From Velthaea sp965214335 (GTDB lineage Bacteria; Vulcanimicrobiota; Vulcanimicrobiia; Vulcanimicrobiales; Vulcanimicrobiaceae), in contig CBDCBO010000008.1 of assembly GCA_965214335.1 (NCBI GenBank), positions 434,001 to 498,000 of the forward strand: 64,000 bases of DNA, given 5' to 3'. The notes beneath the pieces were generated by a model, which worked only from the letters and a program-made list of their open reading frames with translations, was not told the DNA's origin and did not search any database. Positions 32,711-41,469 of this stretch are shown here, one piece after another. The translations under genes were made by a program, and so were the position numbers. Each line of letters starts with the position of its first letter. Within the stretch, counting starts at the first letter, position 1.

Positions 32711-33147
32711 CTTGCGATGACCACCTTGCCTGGAGAGCGATGCGTCTCGGAAAGATCCCCCATTTGCTGCCGCAAATAACCGGGAGGTTGACGCGGCTAT
32801 CCCGATCGGGTGTTCCGCGGCCGCTGGGCGCGTTCACTGTCGCATAAGTTACAGACGGCGTTGCTCAGCAAGGTGAAGAGTACGGTGAGGCGATAACGCT
32901 ACCCGGCTACGGCATCGACGATACTTGCACGACTTTCGGGGTACGAATCGCAGTCTCTTCGCTGTTCAAGCCTAAGAATAAACGCAACGACGCAACGCCA
33001 TGGTGTGTGGCCTAATAGAGTGGACGAGCACGCCGGCTAAAGCTCGCAGGCGCCCCGGCAGGCCGTCTTTTGCAGCGTCATTTGCAGTTTGTCCTTGCCG
33101 TTGCAGCGTTTGCTTTACCGCTTCGCTTAACCGCGCGGGCGACAAAC
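32711..33147. other. 437-base intergenic region, no gene seen
   Basis: The only open frames here are antisense or low-complexity shadows without ribosome sites. The sequence between the HNH gene and the flavoprotein gene ending at 33148 shows no tRNA, terminator hairpin with T-run or repeat that I can support. It may be the right border of the accessory islet. Confidence 0.5.
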
Positions 33148-34791
33148 TCACGCCGCCGGCGCGGCGGCCAGATACTGATGAATGAACGCGATGGCCATGC
33201 TGCCTTCGCCGACGGCGGATGCGACGCGCTTGACCGAGCCGTGACGCACGTCCCCGACCGCAAAGACGCCGGGGACGCTCGATTCGAGCAGAAACGGATC
33301 GCGGTCGAGCGTCCAATTCGGCACGTCGCGCCCGGTCAAAACATAACCGCGCGCATCGCGCGCGATGGCGGCCGGCAGCCAGTCGGTGACAGCGTCGGCT
33401 CCGATAAAGACGAACAGCGCATCGGTGGCGTAACGCGACGTTTCACCCGTCGAGCGATCGATGATGTCGATCGCATCGAGATGCAGATCGCCATGCACGG
33501 CGCGGACCTCGCTGTGCGGTTGCACCCGAACGTTCGCCTGTGTGGCAAGCTGACGGATAAGATAGTCGGACATCGACGACGTGAGATCGGCACGGCGAAT
33601 GAGAATCGTCACGCTGCGCGCGTAATTAGCAAAGAACATCGCAGCTTGCCCGGCTGAATTACCGCCGCCGATCAAGAAAATGTCCTTGCCCGTCGTATTA
33701 CGGGCTTCACCGCGTGAAGCCCCGTAATACACGCCGACACCGCTCAAGCGCTCGATGCCGTCAATCGCCAGTTCGCGCCAGTCGACGCCGGTCGCCAGCA
33801 CGAATGAACTGGTCGCAATGCTGTCGCCGCCGTCGAGCGTCAGACGTTTTGCCGTCACATCGAGTGCCACGACGTCGCGCGTTACCACGATTTCGGCACC
33901 CAGCCGTTTCGCTTGTTCGAGCGCACGCGAACCAAGGTCGTCGCCCGAAACCCCATTTGGAAATCCAAGATAGTTTTCGATGCGCGATGAGGTACCGGCT
34001 TGGCCGCCCGGCGCTTCACGCTCGATCATGAGTGTTCGCAGCCCTTCCGAGGCGCCATAGACGGCCGCTGCCAAGCCGGCCGGACCGCCGCCGATGATGA
34101 CCACGTCGTACGCGTCGGAAAGGGGAGCCACTTGCAGCCCGACGGCGAGGGCCAATTCGCGGGTCGACGGATTCGCAACGATCTGCCCGTCGACGAGCCG
34201 AATCAACGGAAGATCGTGCCGATCCGCTGATTCCGGAAAACGGCTCACCGTACTGGGTTCGCCGGCGATCAAGAACTCGTGCCGAACCTGGTTTCGTCCG
34301 AGCAACGTGCGTGTATTGCGGCAGCCCAAGTCCCACCGGTCGCCGACGACGAGCACGGTCTCCGCGCGCTTCTGCGTCGCGCGGGTTTGCAAAGCGCTCA
34401 AACGGGCGGTCATCGCGCCCAGGATACGCTCGCGGAAACCGGCGTTGAGGACCGTAAGTGCCTGAAAGTCTAACGGATCGATCCGCATGACTCGACTGTC
34501 CGCATCGGCGCGCAGGTTTGCAAACGCATCGGACCCGAGCAGAATCGGGCTTTCACCAAAGAAACCACCGCGTTCGCGCGCGTCGAGAATCAGCTCGTGC
34601 GTGCCGACGCGTTTGGTGACGCTTAGTTTTCCGGCCAGCAACACGTAAAAGTACGGCTCTTGTCCTTCGCGGACCACGTATTCGCCGCGCCCGACATGAA
34701 CGTCGGCCGCCTTGAGCGCGATGTCGCTTCGTTCCGCAGGTGTCAGTGAGGCAAAGATTTCGAGGTCCGTTAGCATGTCGGCTGTGATCAT
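33148..34791 (-). CDS. Cyclic-nucleotide-domain/thioredoxin-reductase-like flavoprotein
   Basis: 547 residues in three parts. Residues 10-125: a cNMP-binding beta-roll (EYVVREGQEPYFYVLLAGKL, RGGFFGESPILLGSD). Residues 145-215: a small alpha/beta segment like a degenerate thioredoxin domain. Residues 225-545: a two-dinucleotide-fold reductase with FAD motif VVIIGGGPAGLAAAVYGASEG, APGGQAGTSSRIENYLGFP, NADPH-type GGGNSAGQAAMFFANY, and GVFAVGDVRHGSVKRV. At the place where TrxB has CATC the sequence reads GVYYGASRGEA, with no CxxC. Function is therefore a redox enzyme of uncertain partner. ATG 34791 preferred to an overlapping TTG. Confidence 0.9.
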   Translation of the reverse strand: MITADMLTDLEIFASLTPAERSDIALKAADVHVGRGEYVVREGQEPYFYVLLAGKLSVTKRVGTHELILDARERGGFFGESPILLGSDAFANLRADADSRVMRIDPLDFQALTVLNAGFRERILGAMTARLSALQTRATQKRAETVLVVGDRWDLGCRNTRTLLGRNQVRHEFLIAGEPSTVSRFPESADRHDLPLIRLVDGQIVANPSTRELALAVGLQVAPLSDAYDVVIIGGGPAGLAAAVYGASEGLRTLMIEREAPGGQAGTSSRIENYLGFPNGVSGDDLGSRALEQAKRLGAEIVVTRDVVALDVTAKRLTLDGGDSIATSSFVLATGVDWRELAIDGIERLSGVGVYYGASRGEARNTTGKDIFLIGGGNSAGQAAMFFANYARSVTILIRRADLTSSMSDYLIRQLATQANVRVQPHSEVRAVHGDLHLDAIDIIDRSTGETSRYATDALFVFIGADAVTDWLPAAIARDARGYVLTGRDVPNWTLDRDPFLLESSVPGVFAVGDVRHGSVKRVASAVGEGSMAIAFIHQYLAAAPAA

Positions 34792-35177
34792 CAAGTTCCC
34801 AACGTTCCGAGCTCTTCTGCAGCAGTTGCTCCTTCACTCGGCCAGGCATGTTCTTCCGACGAGCGGTACCACGCGGTGCAGAAGCCGATGCGTCGCTTCA
34901 TCGAATGCCGCCAAAATTCCACTCCGATCGACGCCCGTAACGTCGCCACAACACGTATGAAGCAATTTATTTTGTTGAACCGGTCATTGCGGCGCCGGGC
35001 GCGTTGACACATTTATGGTTTGCTGCGTCTCATGCGCCATCGGTGGACGCACGCCGGCGCAGCCGAAAGTCTTTACGGGCCTTTGCAGGTGTAGCATCAC
35101 CGGCAGAGCAGTTCGGCGCGAATTGCGCGGCCCGCCCGGGGGTCGAAGGCGAGCACGGCTTGAACGCGGATTCGCAG
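34792..35177. other. 386-base divergent intergenic region
   Basis: Separates the flavoprotein (left) from the glycosyltransferase (right). A TTGACA hexamer is at 35004-35009, with TCTCAT about 18 bases on as a weak -10; this is a candidate promoter for the glycosyltransferase. The in-frame extension upstream of ATG 35178 is Arg-rich and lacks a ribosome site, so it is unlikely to be coding. Nothing else is supported. Confidence 0.35.
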
Positions 35178-36335
35178 ATGCAGACGAGCGATGCGCTGCG
35201 CGGTTTACGGCTGGCGGTTCTCGGACCGATTTCTTGGCCGACCCCGCCGCCCGGCTACGGCCCATGGGAACAAGTCGCATACAATATCGCCGCCGGTATG
35301 TCCGCGCGCGGCTTGGACGTGACGCTCTTCGCGACCGGTAATTCGCGGTCGCCCGGCAAGCTTTCGGCGGTCGTTCCGGTCGGTCTCGAAGAAGACCGCG
35401 GATTCAACGCCGACGTCTACACCGCACTGCATATTGGGAAGCTCTTCGAGCGCGCCGCCGACTTCGACCTCATCCACAATAATTTCGACTGGAAACCCTT
35501 AACGTACGCGCTCGCAACACCCGCGCCGCCGATGATCACGACCATTCATGGCTTTAGTTCACCGCCGATCTTGGCGGCCTATTACGCGGGAGCCGGACGC
35601 AGCTTCTACTGCTCGATCAGCGATGCCGACCGCGATCCCGGGCTAGCGTATGTTGCAACGACGTACAATGGCATCGATCCCAGTCAATGGACGTATCGCG
35701 CCGAGCCGGGCGAGGATCTCGTGTTTCTCGCCCGGTTTCATCCTGAAAAAGGTGCGCATCTCGCGATTGCGATCGCTAAGAAAGCCGGTGTGCGCCTGAA
35801 GATGGCAGCTATTCCGCAAGATGACGCTTATTTTAAGGAGCTTGTCGAGCCGCACATCGACGGCGATCAGATTCAATTTTTAGGTCACGTCAAGGGCACC
35901 GCGCGCGACGAACTGCTGGGAACGGCGCTAGCACTCGTGCACATGACGACGCGGCCCGAACGCTTTGGCCTCACGTTGATCGAAGCCATGGCCTGCGGAA
36001 CGCCGGTGCTCGGAGCGCGGATGGGTTCGCTGCCGGAGATCGTTCTCGACGGCACGACGGGCTATTTATGTTCGGGTGCCGATGAGGCGGCAGCGCAAGT
36101 GCCGCACTTGGCCGGCCTCAGTCGCGCGGCATGCCGCCGACACGTGGTGACTACCTTTTCAGTCGACCGGATGATCGATCGGTATTGTGCTGCGTACACG
36201 TTCGCGCTGGCGCAGCGGCTGCCGGCGCCGCCGTCGGCGGCGCAACGACAATGGCGCGCGTACGATTGGTGGGATCGCCCGATGGCCTTTACCGATATCC
36301 CGCCCAAACCCGAGCATACGGTGTATCCGCCATAA
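35178..36335 (+). CDS. Glycosyltransferase family 4 protein
   Basis: 385 residues. The N-terminal Rossmann half begins LRLAVLGPISWPTPPPGYGPWE, which is the glycine-rich acceptor loop of GT4 enzymes. The C-terminal half has the nucleotide-sugar binding stretch LVFLARFHPEKGAHLAI and the E-x7-E motif in RPERFGLTLIEAMACGTPVLG. Probably transfers a sugar to a lipid, polysaccharide or a small molecule; acceptor unknown. ATG 35178 is preferred because the fold starts there, although GTG/TTG codons lie upstream. Confidence 0.87.
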   Translation: MQTSDALRGLRLAVLGPISWPTPPPGYGPWEQVAYNIAAGMSARGLDVTLFATGNSRSPGKLSAVVPVGLEEDRGFNADVYTALHIGKLFERAADFDLIHNNFDWKPLTYALATPAPPMITTIHGFSSPPILAAYYAGAGRSFYCSISDADRDPGLAYVATTYNGIDPSQWTYRAEPGEDLVFLARFHPEKGAHLAIAIAKKAGVRLKMAAIPQDDAYFKELVEPHIDGDQIQFLGHVKGTARDELLGTALALVHMTTRPERFGLTLIEAMACGTPVLGARMGSLPEIVLDGTTGYLCSGADEAAAQVPHLAGLSRAACRRHVVTTFSVDRMIDRYCAAYTFALAQRLPAPPSAAQRQWRAYDWWDRPMAFTDIPPKPEHTVYPP

Positions 36336-36402
36336 ACCGGCACGTCGCGCCAACGGTGCCCTAGCGGGTCGAGTTGCCGAGCGCGTCACATTATGCACGA
36401 CG

Positions 36403-37233
36403 GTGAAGTTACTCTACGGTCTCATTCTTAGTCTGGCGCTGCTTCGTACCACGCAAGCGCACGCAGCCGACAGCCCGGCCGTTATTCTTGCCACGACAAC
36501 GAGCACCCAAGATACCGGCCTACTCGACGTTCTCATTCCAGCCTTCGAACGGGCTTCGGGGTTGAGCGTGAAAACGATCGCCGTCGGAACGGGTGCAGCG
36601 CTAATCATGGGTGAGAAAGGCGACGCCGACGTGCTGCTGGTGCATGCACCCAAGGCCGAAGAACAGTACATGGCCGACGGGCGCGGGCTCGAACGCGACC
36701 TCGTCATGCATAACCGCTTCATCATTGTTGGCCCGGCCAGCGATCCGGCACACGTGCACGATGCAACGAGCGCGGCCGATGCGTTCAAACGGATCGCTGC
36801 CGCCGACGTTCCGTTCGTATCGCGGGCTGATGATTCCGGAACGAACAAAAAAGAACTGGAGCTCTGGAAGATCGCCGGCGTACTGCCACGCGGCGCACGG
36901 TACATCTCATCGGGCAGCGGGATGGCCGATACGTTGCACATCGCTTCACAGAAAGACGCCTATACGCTCACCGACGACGGCACATACCTCGCTCAACGTG
37001 CAACGCTGGATCTCACTTCGGAGCTTGACGACGCCGCCGATTTAAAGAACGTGTATCATGTTATCGTCGTCAAGCCGATTGCCGGACACATTAACAATCA
37101 GAGCGGCGGCGAAGCGTTCGCGAAATACCTTATTTCGGCCGACGGCCAACGCCTCATCGGATCTTTCGGTCAAGCACGGTTTGGCCGGCCGCTGTTTGCG
37201 GCCGATGCGCAAACAGCGGCCGGCACCCACTAA
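36403..37233 (+). CDS. tupA: Tungstate-type ABC transporter substrate-binding protein
   Basis: 276 residues with signal peptide (LLYGLILSLALLRTTQAHA). The N-terminal LATTTSTQDTGLLDVLIPAF and VKTIAVGTGAALIMGEKGDADVLL-type pattern (split here for length) are diagnostic of TupA-like oxyanion-binding proteins, with RADDSGTNKKELE for anion contacts. The permease and ATPase genes follow directly. GTG 36403 is chosen at the start of the signal peptide; no strong ribosome site. The protein family binds tungstate more tightly than molybdate; specificity here is by homology. Confidence 0.88.
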   Translation: MKLLYGLILSLALLRTTQAHAADSPAVILATTTSTQDTGLLDVLIPAFERASGLSVKTIAVGTGAALIMGEKGDADVLLVHAPKAEEQYMADGRGLERDLVMHNRFIIVGPASDPAHVHDATSAADAFKRIAAADVPFVSRADDSGTNKKELELWKIAGVLPRGARYISSGSGMADTLHIASQKDAYTLTDDGTYLAQRATLDLTSELDDAADLKNVYHVIVVKPIAGHINNQSGGEAFAKYLISADGQRLIGSFGQARFGRPLFAADAQTAAGTH

Positions 37234-37244
37234 CGAGCCAACTC

Positions 37245-37874
37245 GTGCTGGAGATTGCCGCCCGATCGGTCGTTGTTTCGTTGGCAGCGACGCTTGTTGC
37301 GGCGTGCGTTGCATTCGGCGGCGCGCTCTGGATTGTCTATTCGCACGCGCGTTTGCGGCCCGTCTTACTGGGGTTCTTTAACGCTGGTTTAGGTTTACCA
37401 CCGGTGGCCGTCGGCTTGGCCGTGGCCTACGTATGCTGGCGCAGCGGACCGCTCGGCCCGCTCGACCTGCTCTATACGCCGGCGGCAATGATCGTTGCTC
37501 AGACGATCGTTATCATACCGTTGATCGGAACGCTCGCGGTGCTCGCACTCGAGGCCGTCGATCCGACTTTGCACACCCAGCTTAGAGCGCTCGGCGTCCC
37601 GGTCCGCACCCGGCTCGTATTGCTCGCGCGCGAGACGCTGCCGGGACTGCTGGCAGCGGCGTTGGCGGGCTTTGGTCGCGCGGTTGCGGAGGTCGGCGCC
37701 GCGCAGATGACGGGCGGCAACATCGAGGGTCAAACGCGCGTTTTGACAACGGCAACGATGCTCGACGTCGGGAGGGGCGAGTTCGGAGCGGCTTTCGCCG
37801 ACGTTGCCGTACTCTTAGGGATTATGGTGCTTGCCGCCGGCGCCGCGTTCGTGCTGCAGACACGATGGCGCTAA
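37245..37874 (+). CDS. tupB: Tungstate-type ABC transporter permease
   Basis: 209 residues, five to six TM helices. The BPD inner-membrane component loop (EAA motif) is visible as RALGVPVRTRLVLLARETLPGLLAA, split here by family: ALGVPVRTRLVLLARETLP. Begins with GTG 11 bases after the binding-protein gene and overlaps the ATPase gene by 10 bases (37865-37874), so the three are one operon. Confidence 0.88.
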   Translation: MLEIAARSVVVSLAATLVAACVAFGGALWIVYSHARLRPVLLGFFNAGLGLPPVAVGLAVAYVCWRSGPLGPLDLLYTPAAMIVAQTIVIIPLIGTLAVLALEAVDPTLHTQLRALGVPVRTRLVLLARETLPGLLAAALAGFGRAVAEVGAAQMTGGNIEGQTRVLTTATMLDVGRGEFGAAFADVAVLLGIMVLAAGAAFVLQTRWR

Positions 37875-38599
37875 TTGCTGCAAACGTCGTCGTCGAGCGC
37901 AGTCAATTTCGGCTGTCCGTTAGCACGTTCGCTGCAGATTCCGGCGGAACGGCCCTGTTGGGCCCGAACGGATCCGGCAAAACGACACTCTTACTGGCAT
38001 TGCAAGGGCTGCTGCCGGCCGCTGGAATTTTTGAACGGACGGGTCGCTGCGCCGGCGTATTTGCGCAGCCGGCCGTACTGCGCGGACCCGTTTGGTGGAA
38101 TGTCGCTATAGTCGCCCGAGCGGCACTCGGGCTCCCGGCAGCCGCAGCACTTGAACGCGCCCACGTCATACTTGCCGCCGTCGGGCTCGAGGAGGCGAGC
38201 GGCCTCGATGCGCGACGGCTCTCGACAGGGCAACGTCAGCGCTTAGCTTTAGCCCGCGCTTTGGTGCTTGAACCGCAAACTCTGTTTCTCGACGAACCAT
38301 TCGCCAATGTCGATGCTGAAGGCCGAGCCGCATTGCGCGACGTCGTCGGGCGGTTCATCGTTCGGACCGGTTGTACGCTCGTGCTCGCAACGCAGAACCT
38401 CGCGGACGTTGCGCGGCTCTGCGGTACGGTTGTCCTTATCGACCGCGGGCAGATTGCCGCGACGCTCTCCACCGGCGCGATCGACACAAGTACGCATTCG
38501 TATCTGAGAGCACTCGTCGCCGAAGCGCGGATGCACAGCACCAGCCGATCAGCGACCGGATCAGCGCCGGCTGACCGCGCGATTATCGATCCAATGTAA
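37865..38599 (+). CDS. tupC: Tungstate-type ABC transporter ATPase
   Basis: 244 residues. Walker A GPNGSGKTT at about residue 34-42, signature LSTGQRQR near 121, Walker B LFLDEPFANVD, and the H-loop region reads LATQNLADVA, with Gln where most ATPases have the switch His. This Gln substitution is worth noting. Oxyanion importer ATPase by context. The last 39 bases overlap the convergent purK gene. Confidence 0.88.
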   Translation: MALIAANVVVERSQFRLSVSTFAADSGGTALLGPNGSGKTTLLLALQGLLPAAGIFERTGRCAGVFAQPAVLRGPVWWNVAIVARAALGLPAAAALERAHVILAAVGLEEASGLDARRLSTGQRQRLALARALVLEPQTLFLDEPFANVDAEGRAALRDVVGRFIVRTGCTLVLATQNLADVARLCGTVVLIDRGQIAATLSTGAIDTSTHSYLRALVAEARMHSTSRSATGSAPADRAIIDPM

Positions 38600-39706
38600 C
38601 AGCCGGCGGTTGCGTTCGGCTTTGTGCAAGGCGTCGTCGGCATCGTCGCCGAGCACCGTAAAATGGCCCATCTTGCGCCGCAACGCCGCGTGCGCCTTAC
38701 CGTACAGGTGCAGTGTCACATCCGGATCGGTTAATAATTCGTTGATGCCACCGAGTTGATCACCATTTCCGCCGCCTAAAATATTCACCATCACGACGGC
38801 CGGAACGAGCATGCGCGGCACGACGAGCGGTAGATCGCAGATCGCACGAACGTGGGCTTCGTATTGGGAAATGGTCGTCGCTTCGAGCGAGTAATGGCCG
38901 GTATTATGGACGCGCGGCGCGATTTCGTTTACCAGTAGGCGATCGCCGGCCAAGAAATATTCGATCGCGAACGCACCGACGATGTCGAGACCGGCGGCAA
39001 TCGTTCGCGCCGTCGCACGCGCCTGCTCGGCGACCGCGGGCGCGATCCGCGCCGGTACGATCGTCGTTGCCAGCACACCGCGGTCGTGCTGATTCTCGGC
39101 GACCGGAAAGGTCACCACGTCGCCCGCGGCATTGCGCGCGCAGATGATCGAAAGCTCTTTATCGAACGGCGAGAATTGTTCGTAAATTAACGGCCGCCCG
39201 CTAGCGGCGGCAACGGCGTCAACGGCTTCGGCTGTCGTGCGTACGAGCCATTGACCCTTGCCGTCGTACCCGCCCATCGTCGTCTTCAAGATCGCCGGAA
39301 ATCCGATGCGTTCGATTGCGGCCGTCAGTTCAGTGGCATCGCGCACCGGCGCAAAATCAACCGTCGCAACACCGCAATCACGCACGAATTGCTTTTCCAG
39401 TAAGCGCTCCTGCGTAAGGCGCAGCACGGCGCCGCTGGGCCGCACGAGCCGGCAGTCGGCCTCGAGCGCTTCGATGGAACCAAGCGGAATATTTTCGAAC
39501 TCGTACGTCACGACGTCGCTGCGCGCACCCAGTTCACCGATGAACCGAAAGTCGTCGTACGCCGAAACGATTTGTTCGTCGGCGATTTGGCCGGTCGGTG
39601 AATTGGTTAACGGCTCGAGCACCACGACGCGATAGCCCATGCGTTTGGCTTCCAGGGTCAACATGCGGCCGAGCTGCCCGCCGCCTAAAATGCCGATCGT
39701 CGTCAT
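38561..39706 (-). CDS. purK: N5-carboxyaminoimidazole ribonucleotide synthase
   Basis: 381-residue ATP-grasp enzyme that carboxylates AIR with bicarbonate and ATP in purine synthesis. N-terminal MTTIGILGGGQLGRM, ATP-grasp PAILKTTMGGYDGKGQWLV, and the later INEIAPRVHNTGHYSLEA (as VNEIAPRVHNTGHYS) are characteristic. The ATG overlaps the purE stop by four bases. The product is the substrate of PurE, next gene upstream. Confidence 0.95.
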   Translation of the reverse strand: MTTIGILGGGQLGRMLTLEAKRMGYRVVVLEPLTNSPTGQIADEQIVSAYDDFRFIGELGARSDVVTYEFENIPLGSIEALEADCRLVRPSGAVLRLTQERLLEKQFVRDCGVATVDFAPVRDATELTAAIERIGFPAILKTTMGGYDGKGQWLVRTTAEAVDAVAAASGRPLIYEQFSPFDKELSIICARNAAGDVVTFPVAENQHDRGVLATTIVPARIAPAVAEQARATARTIAAGLDIVGAFAIEYFLAGDRLLVNEIAPRVHNTGHYSLEATTISQYEAHVRAICDLPLVVPRMLVPAVVMVNILGGGNGDQLGGINELLTDPDVTLHLYGKAHAALRRKMGHFTVLGDDADDALHKAERNRRLLHWIDNRAVSRR

Positions 39707-40182
39707 AGCACGGTCGCTTCCACGTCGCTTGCGATACGCGCCGCGCGTTCGTTCAGCTTCTCCGTCAATTCCAAGTCGCCCAAGGCAAGAATCCGGGCGG
39801 CGAATAAGCCGGCGTTCGCCGCATTGCCGATTGCCATTGTTGCGACCGGCACGCCGGCCGGCATTTGCGCGATCGACAGCAATGAATCGAGCCCGTTGAG
39901 CGAGCGCGATTGCACCGGAACACCGATAACCGGTAAGGTGGTGAGCGCGGCGACCATCCCCGGGAGATGTGCCGCGCCGCCGGCGCCGGCGATGATCACC
40001 CGCAAGCCGCGCTGCGCAGCCGTCTTCGCGTAGCGAAACATGAACTCGGGCGTCCGGTGCGCCGAGACGACTTTGAGCTCGAAGGGAATCGCGAGGTCAT
40101 CGAGCGCCAGCGCCGCTGCACGCATTGTTTCGAGATCCGAAGCGGAACCCATGATAATTCCGACAACCGCCAGACGTTCCAT
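39703..40182 (-). CDS. purE: N5-carboxyaminoimidazole ribonucleotide mutase
   Basis: 159 residues, class I PurE. Motifs: IIMGSASDLETMRAA (phosphate loop), VVSAHRTPEFMF (active-site His) and IIAGAGGAAHLPGMVAAL. Interconverts N5-CAIR and 4-carboxy-AIR. The ATG at 40182 aligns with family N-termini; longer in-frame extensions upstream are antisense-like and read through the start of the glycosidase region. Confidence 0.95.
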   Translation of the reverse strand: MERLAVVGIIMGSASDLETMRAAALALDDLAIPFELKVVSAHRTPEFMFRYAKTAAQRGLRVIIAGAGGAAHLPGMVAALTTLPVIGVPVQSRSLNGLDSLLSIAQMPAGVPVATMAIGNAANAGLFAARILALGDLELTEKLNERAARIASDVEATVL

Positions 40183-40239
40183 CGGCCGACCGCTTCTGCC
40201 CGCCGGAAGAGCCAACCTCGATTCCGAAGCCAGGTGCAC

Positions 40240-41469
40240 ATGCAATTCAGTCTGGGCATCAATTATTGGCCGCGCCGCAGCGCGATGGCGATGTGGCGCA
40301 GTTTCGACGCCAGTGAGATCGCTGAGGATTTTGCCCATATCGCCGCCCTTGGACTCGACACGGTGCGTTTTTTCTTGCGCTGGTTTGATTTTCAACCGGA
40401 GCCGAAACGCATGGACCGGGTGATGCTCAGCCGGCTCGAGCACGTGATGGAACTCGCGTCGGCCAACCGTCTGCGCGCCATGCCGACGTTCTTTACCGGT
40501 CACATGAGCGGCGTCAATTGGCTACCGAGCTGGACACTCGACTCGGCCACCCCGAGCGGACGCTTTCGCACCATGACCGAAGCCGGCGAGGCACCGTTCG
40601 GTATTGCGGATTTCTACACCGGCGCGTTGCTCGATGCGCAACTGTACCACGTGCGCGAAGTCGGCGCCGCGCTACGCGATCATCCGGCGGTCGTAGCCTG
40701 GGATCTCGGTAACGAATTTAGCAATCTGCGAGAACCGGCTTCGATCAACGACGGCCGCGAGTGGAGTAAGCGACTCACGCACGCCGTTGAACGCGCGTCC
40801 GGACATCCGGTGACCGCCGGCATTCACGGCGAAGATTTAACCCGCGACCGCAACGTGCGGCCGTCGTGGATTAGCGAACCGTGGGTGTTCGCAACGATGC
40901 ACGGGTATTCCGTGTATAGCGACTTCGCGCGCACGCGTACCGATGCCGGCGTCGTTCCCTTTCTCGCACAGTTAACTGCCGCTTTCACGCACAAGCGCGT
41001 GCTGTTCACGGAGTTTGGCAATCCGTCGTGTCCGCCGGGAAAAATCTCGCCGTTCGAGCGCGTTGCCTTACCGGACGAGGCGCCGCTGCCGATTATTTCA
41101 CCCGACGATCCGGTGCGCGCCGCGTATGCGTGTCTGAATGAAGCCGAAATGGCGCAATACGCGACAGACGTTCTCACCCGCCTCCACGCCGACGGTCGGC
41201 TGGGCGCCTACTGGTGGTGTTGGGCCGACTATATCGCCGCATTAGACCGCACGCCGCCGTTCGACCGCGCGCCGCACGAAATGTCGTTCGGTATCGTGCG
41301 CCGCGACGGTAGCGAAAAACCGGTCGCGGCGGCGTTGGCGGCGTTCGCCCGCCGCGCGCCGCTGGTGCTCGAGCCGCACGATCCCGATATCTTCGAGCCG
41401 GCATACTACGCCGATCTCCCGCAAACCACGCACGAAGCCTATAACCGCTTTCTGGAGTTGCCGACGTGA
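40240..41469 (+). CDS. GH5-like glycoside hydrolase
   Basis: 409-residue TIM-barrel hydrolase with no signal peptide, so cytoplasmic if the start is right. Motifs: MQFSLGINYWPRRSAMAMW, GLDTVRFFLRWFDFQP, acid/base Glu in WDLGNEFSN after VVA, and nucleophile Glu in VLFTEFGNPSCP, the last with a typical YWWCWADY at the C-terminal end. Related to beta-mannosidase/cellulase-type enzymes of GH5; substrate not known. The GTG of the next gene overlaps its stop. ATG 40240 preferred over GTG 40234. Confidence 0.85.
   Translation: MQFSLGINYWPRRSAMAMWRSFDASEIAEDFAHIAALGLDTVRFFLRWFDFQPEPKRMDRVMLSRLEHVMELASANRLRAMPTFFTGHMSGVNWLPSWTLDSATPSGRFRTMTEAGEAPFGIADFYTGALLDAQLYHVREVGAALRDHPAVVAWDLGNEFSNLREPASINDGREWSKRLTHAVERASGHPVTAGIHGEDLTRDRNVRPSWISEPWVFATMHGYSVYSDFARTRTDAGVVPFLAQLTAAFTHKRVLFTEFGNPSCPPGKISPFERVALPDEAPLPIISPDDPVRAAYACLNEAEMAQYATDVLTRLHADGRLGAYWWCWADYIAALDRTPPFDRAPHEMSFGIVRRDGSEKPVAAALAAFARRAPLVLEPHDPDIFEPAYYADLPQTTHEAYNRFLELPT

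Noticed and set aside
39967..40239. N-terminal extension of the GH5-like frame
   Set aside because: Runs antisense through purE and is Arg/His-rich; the fold begins at ATG 40240.
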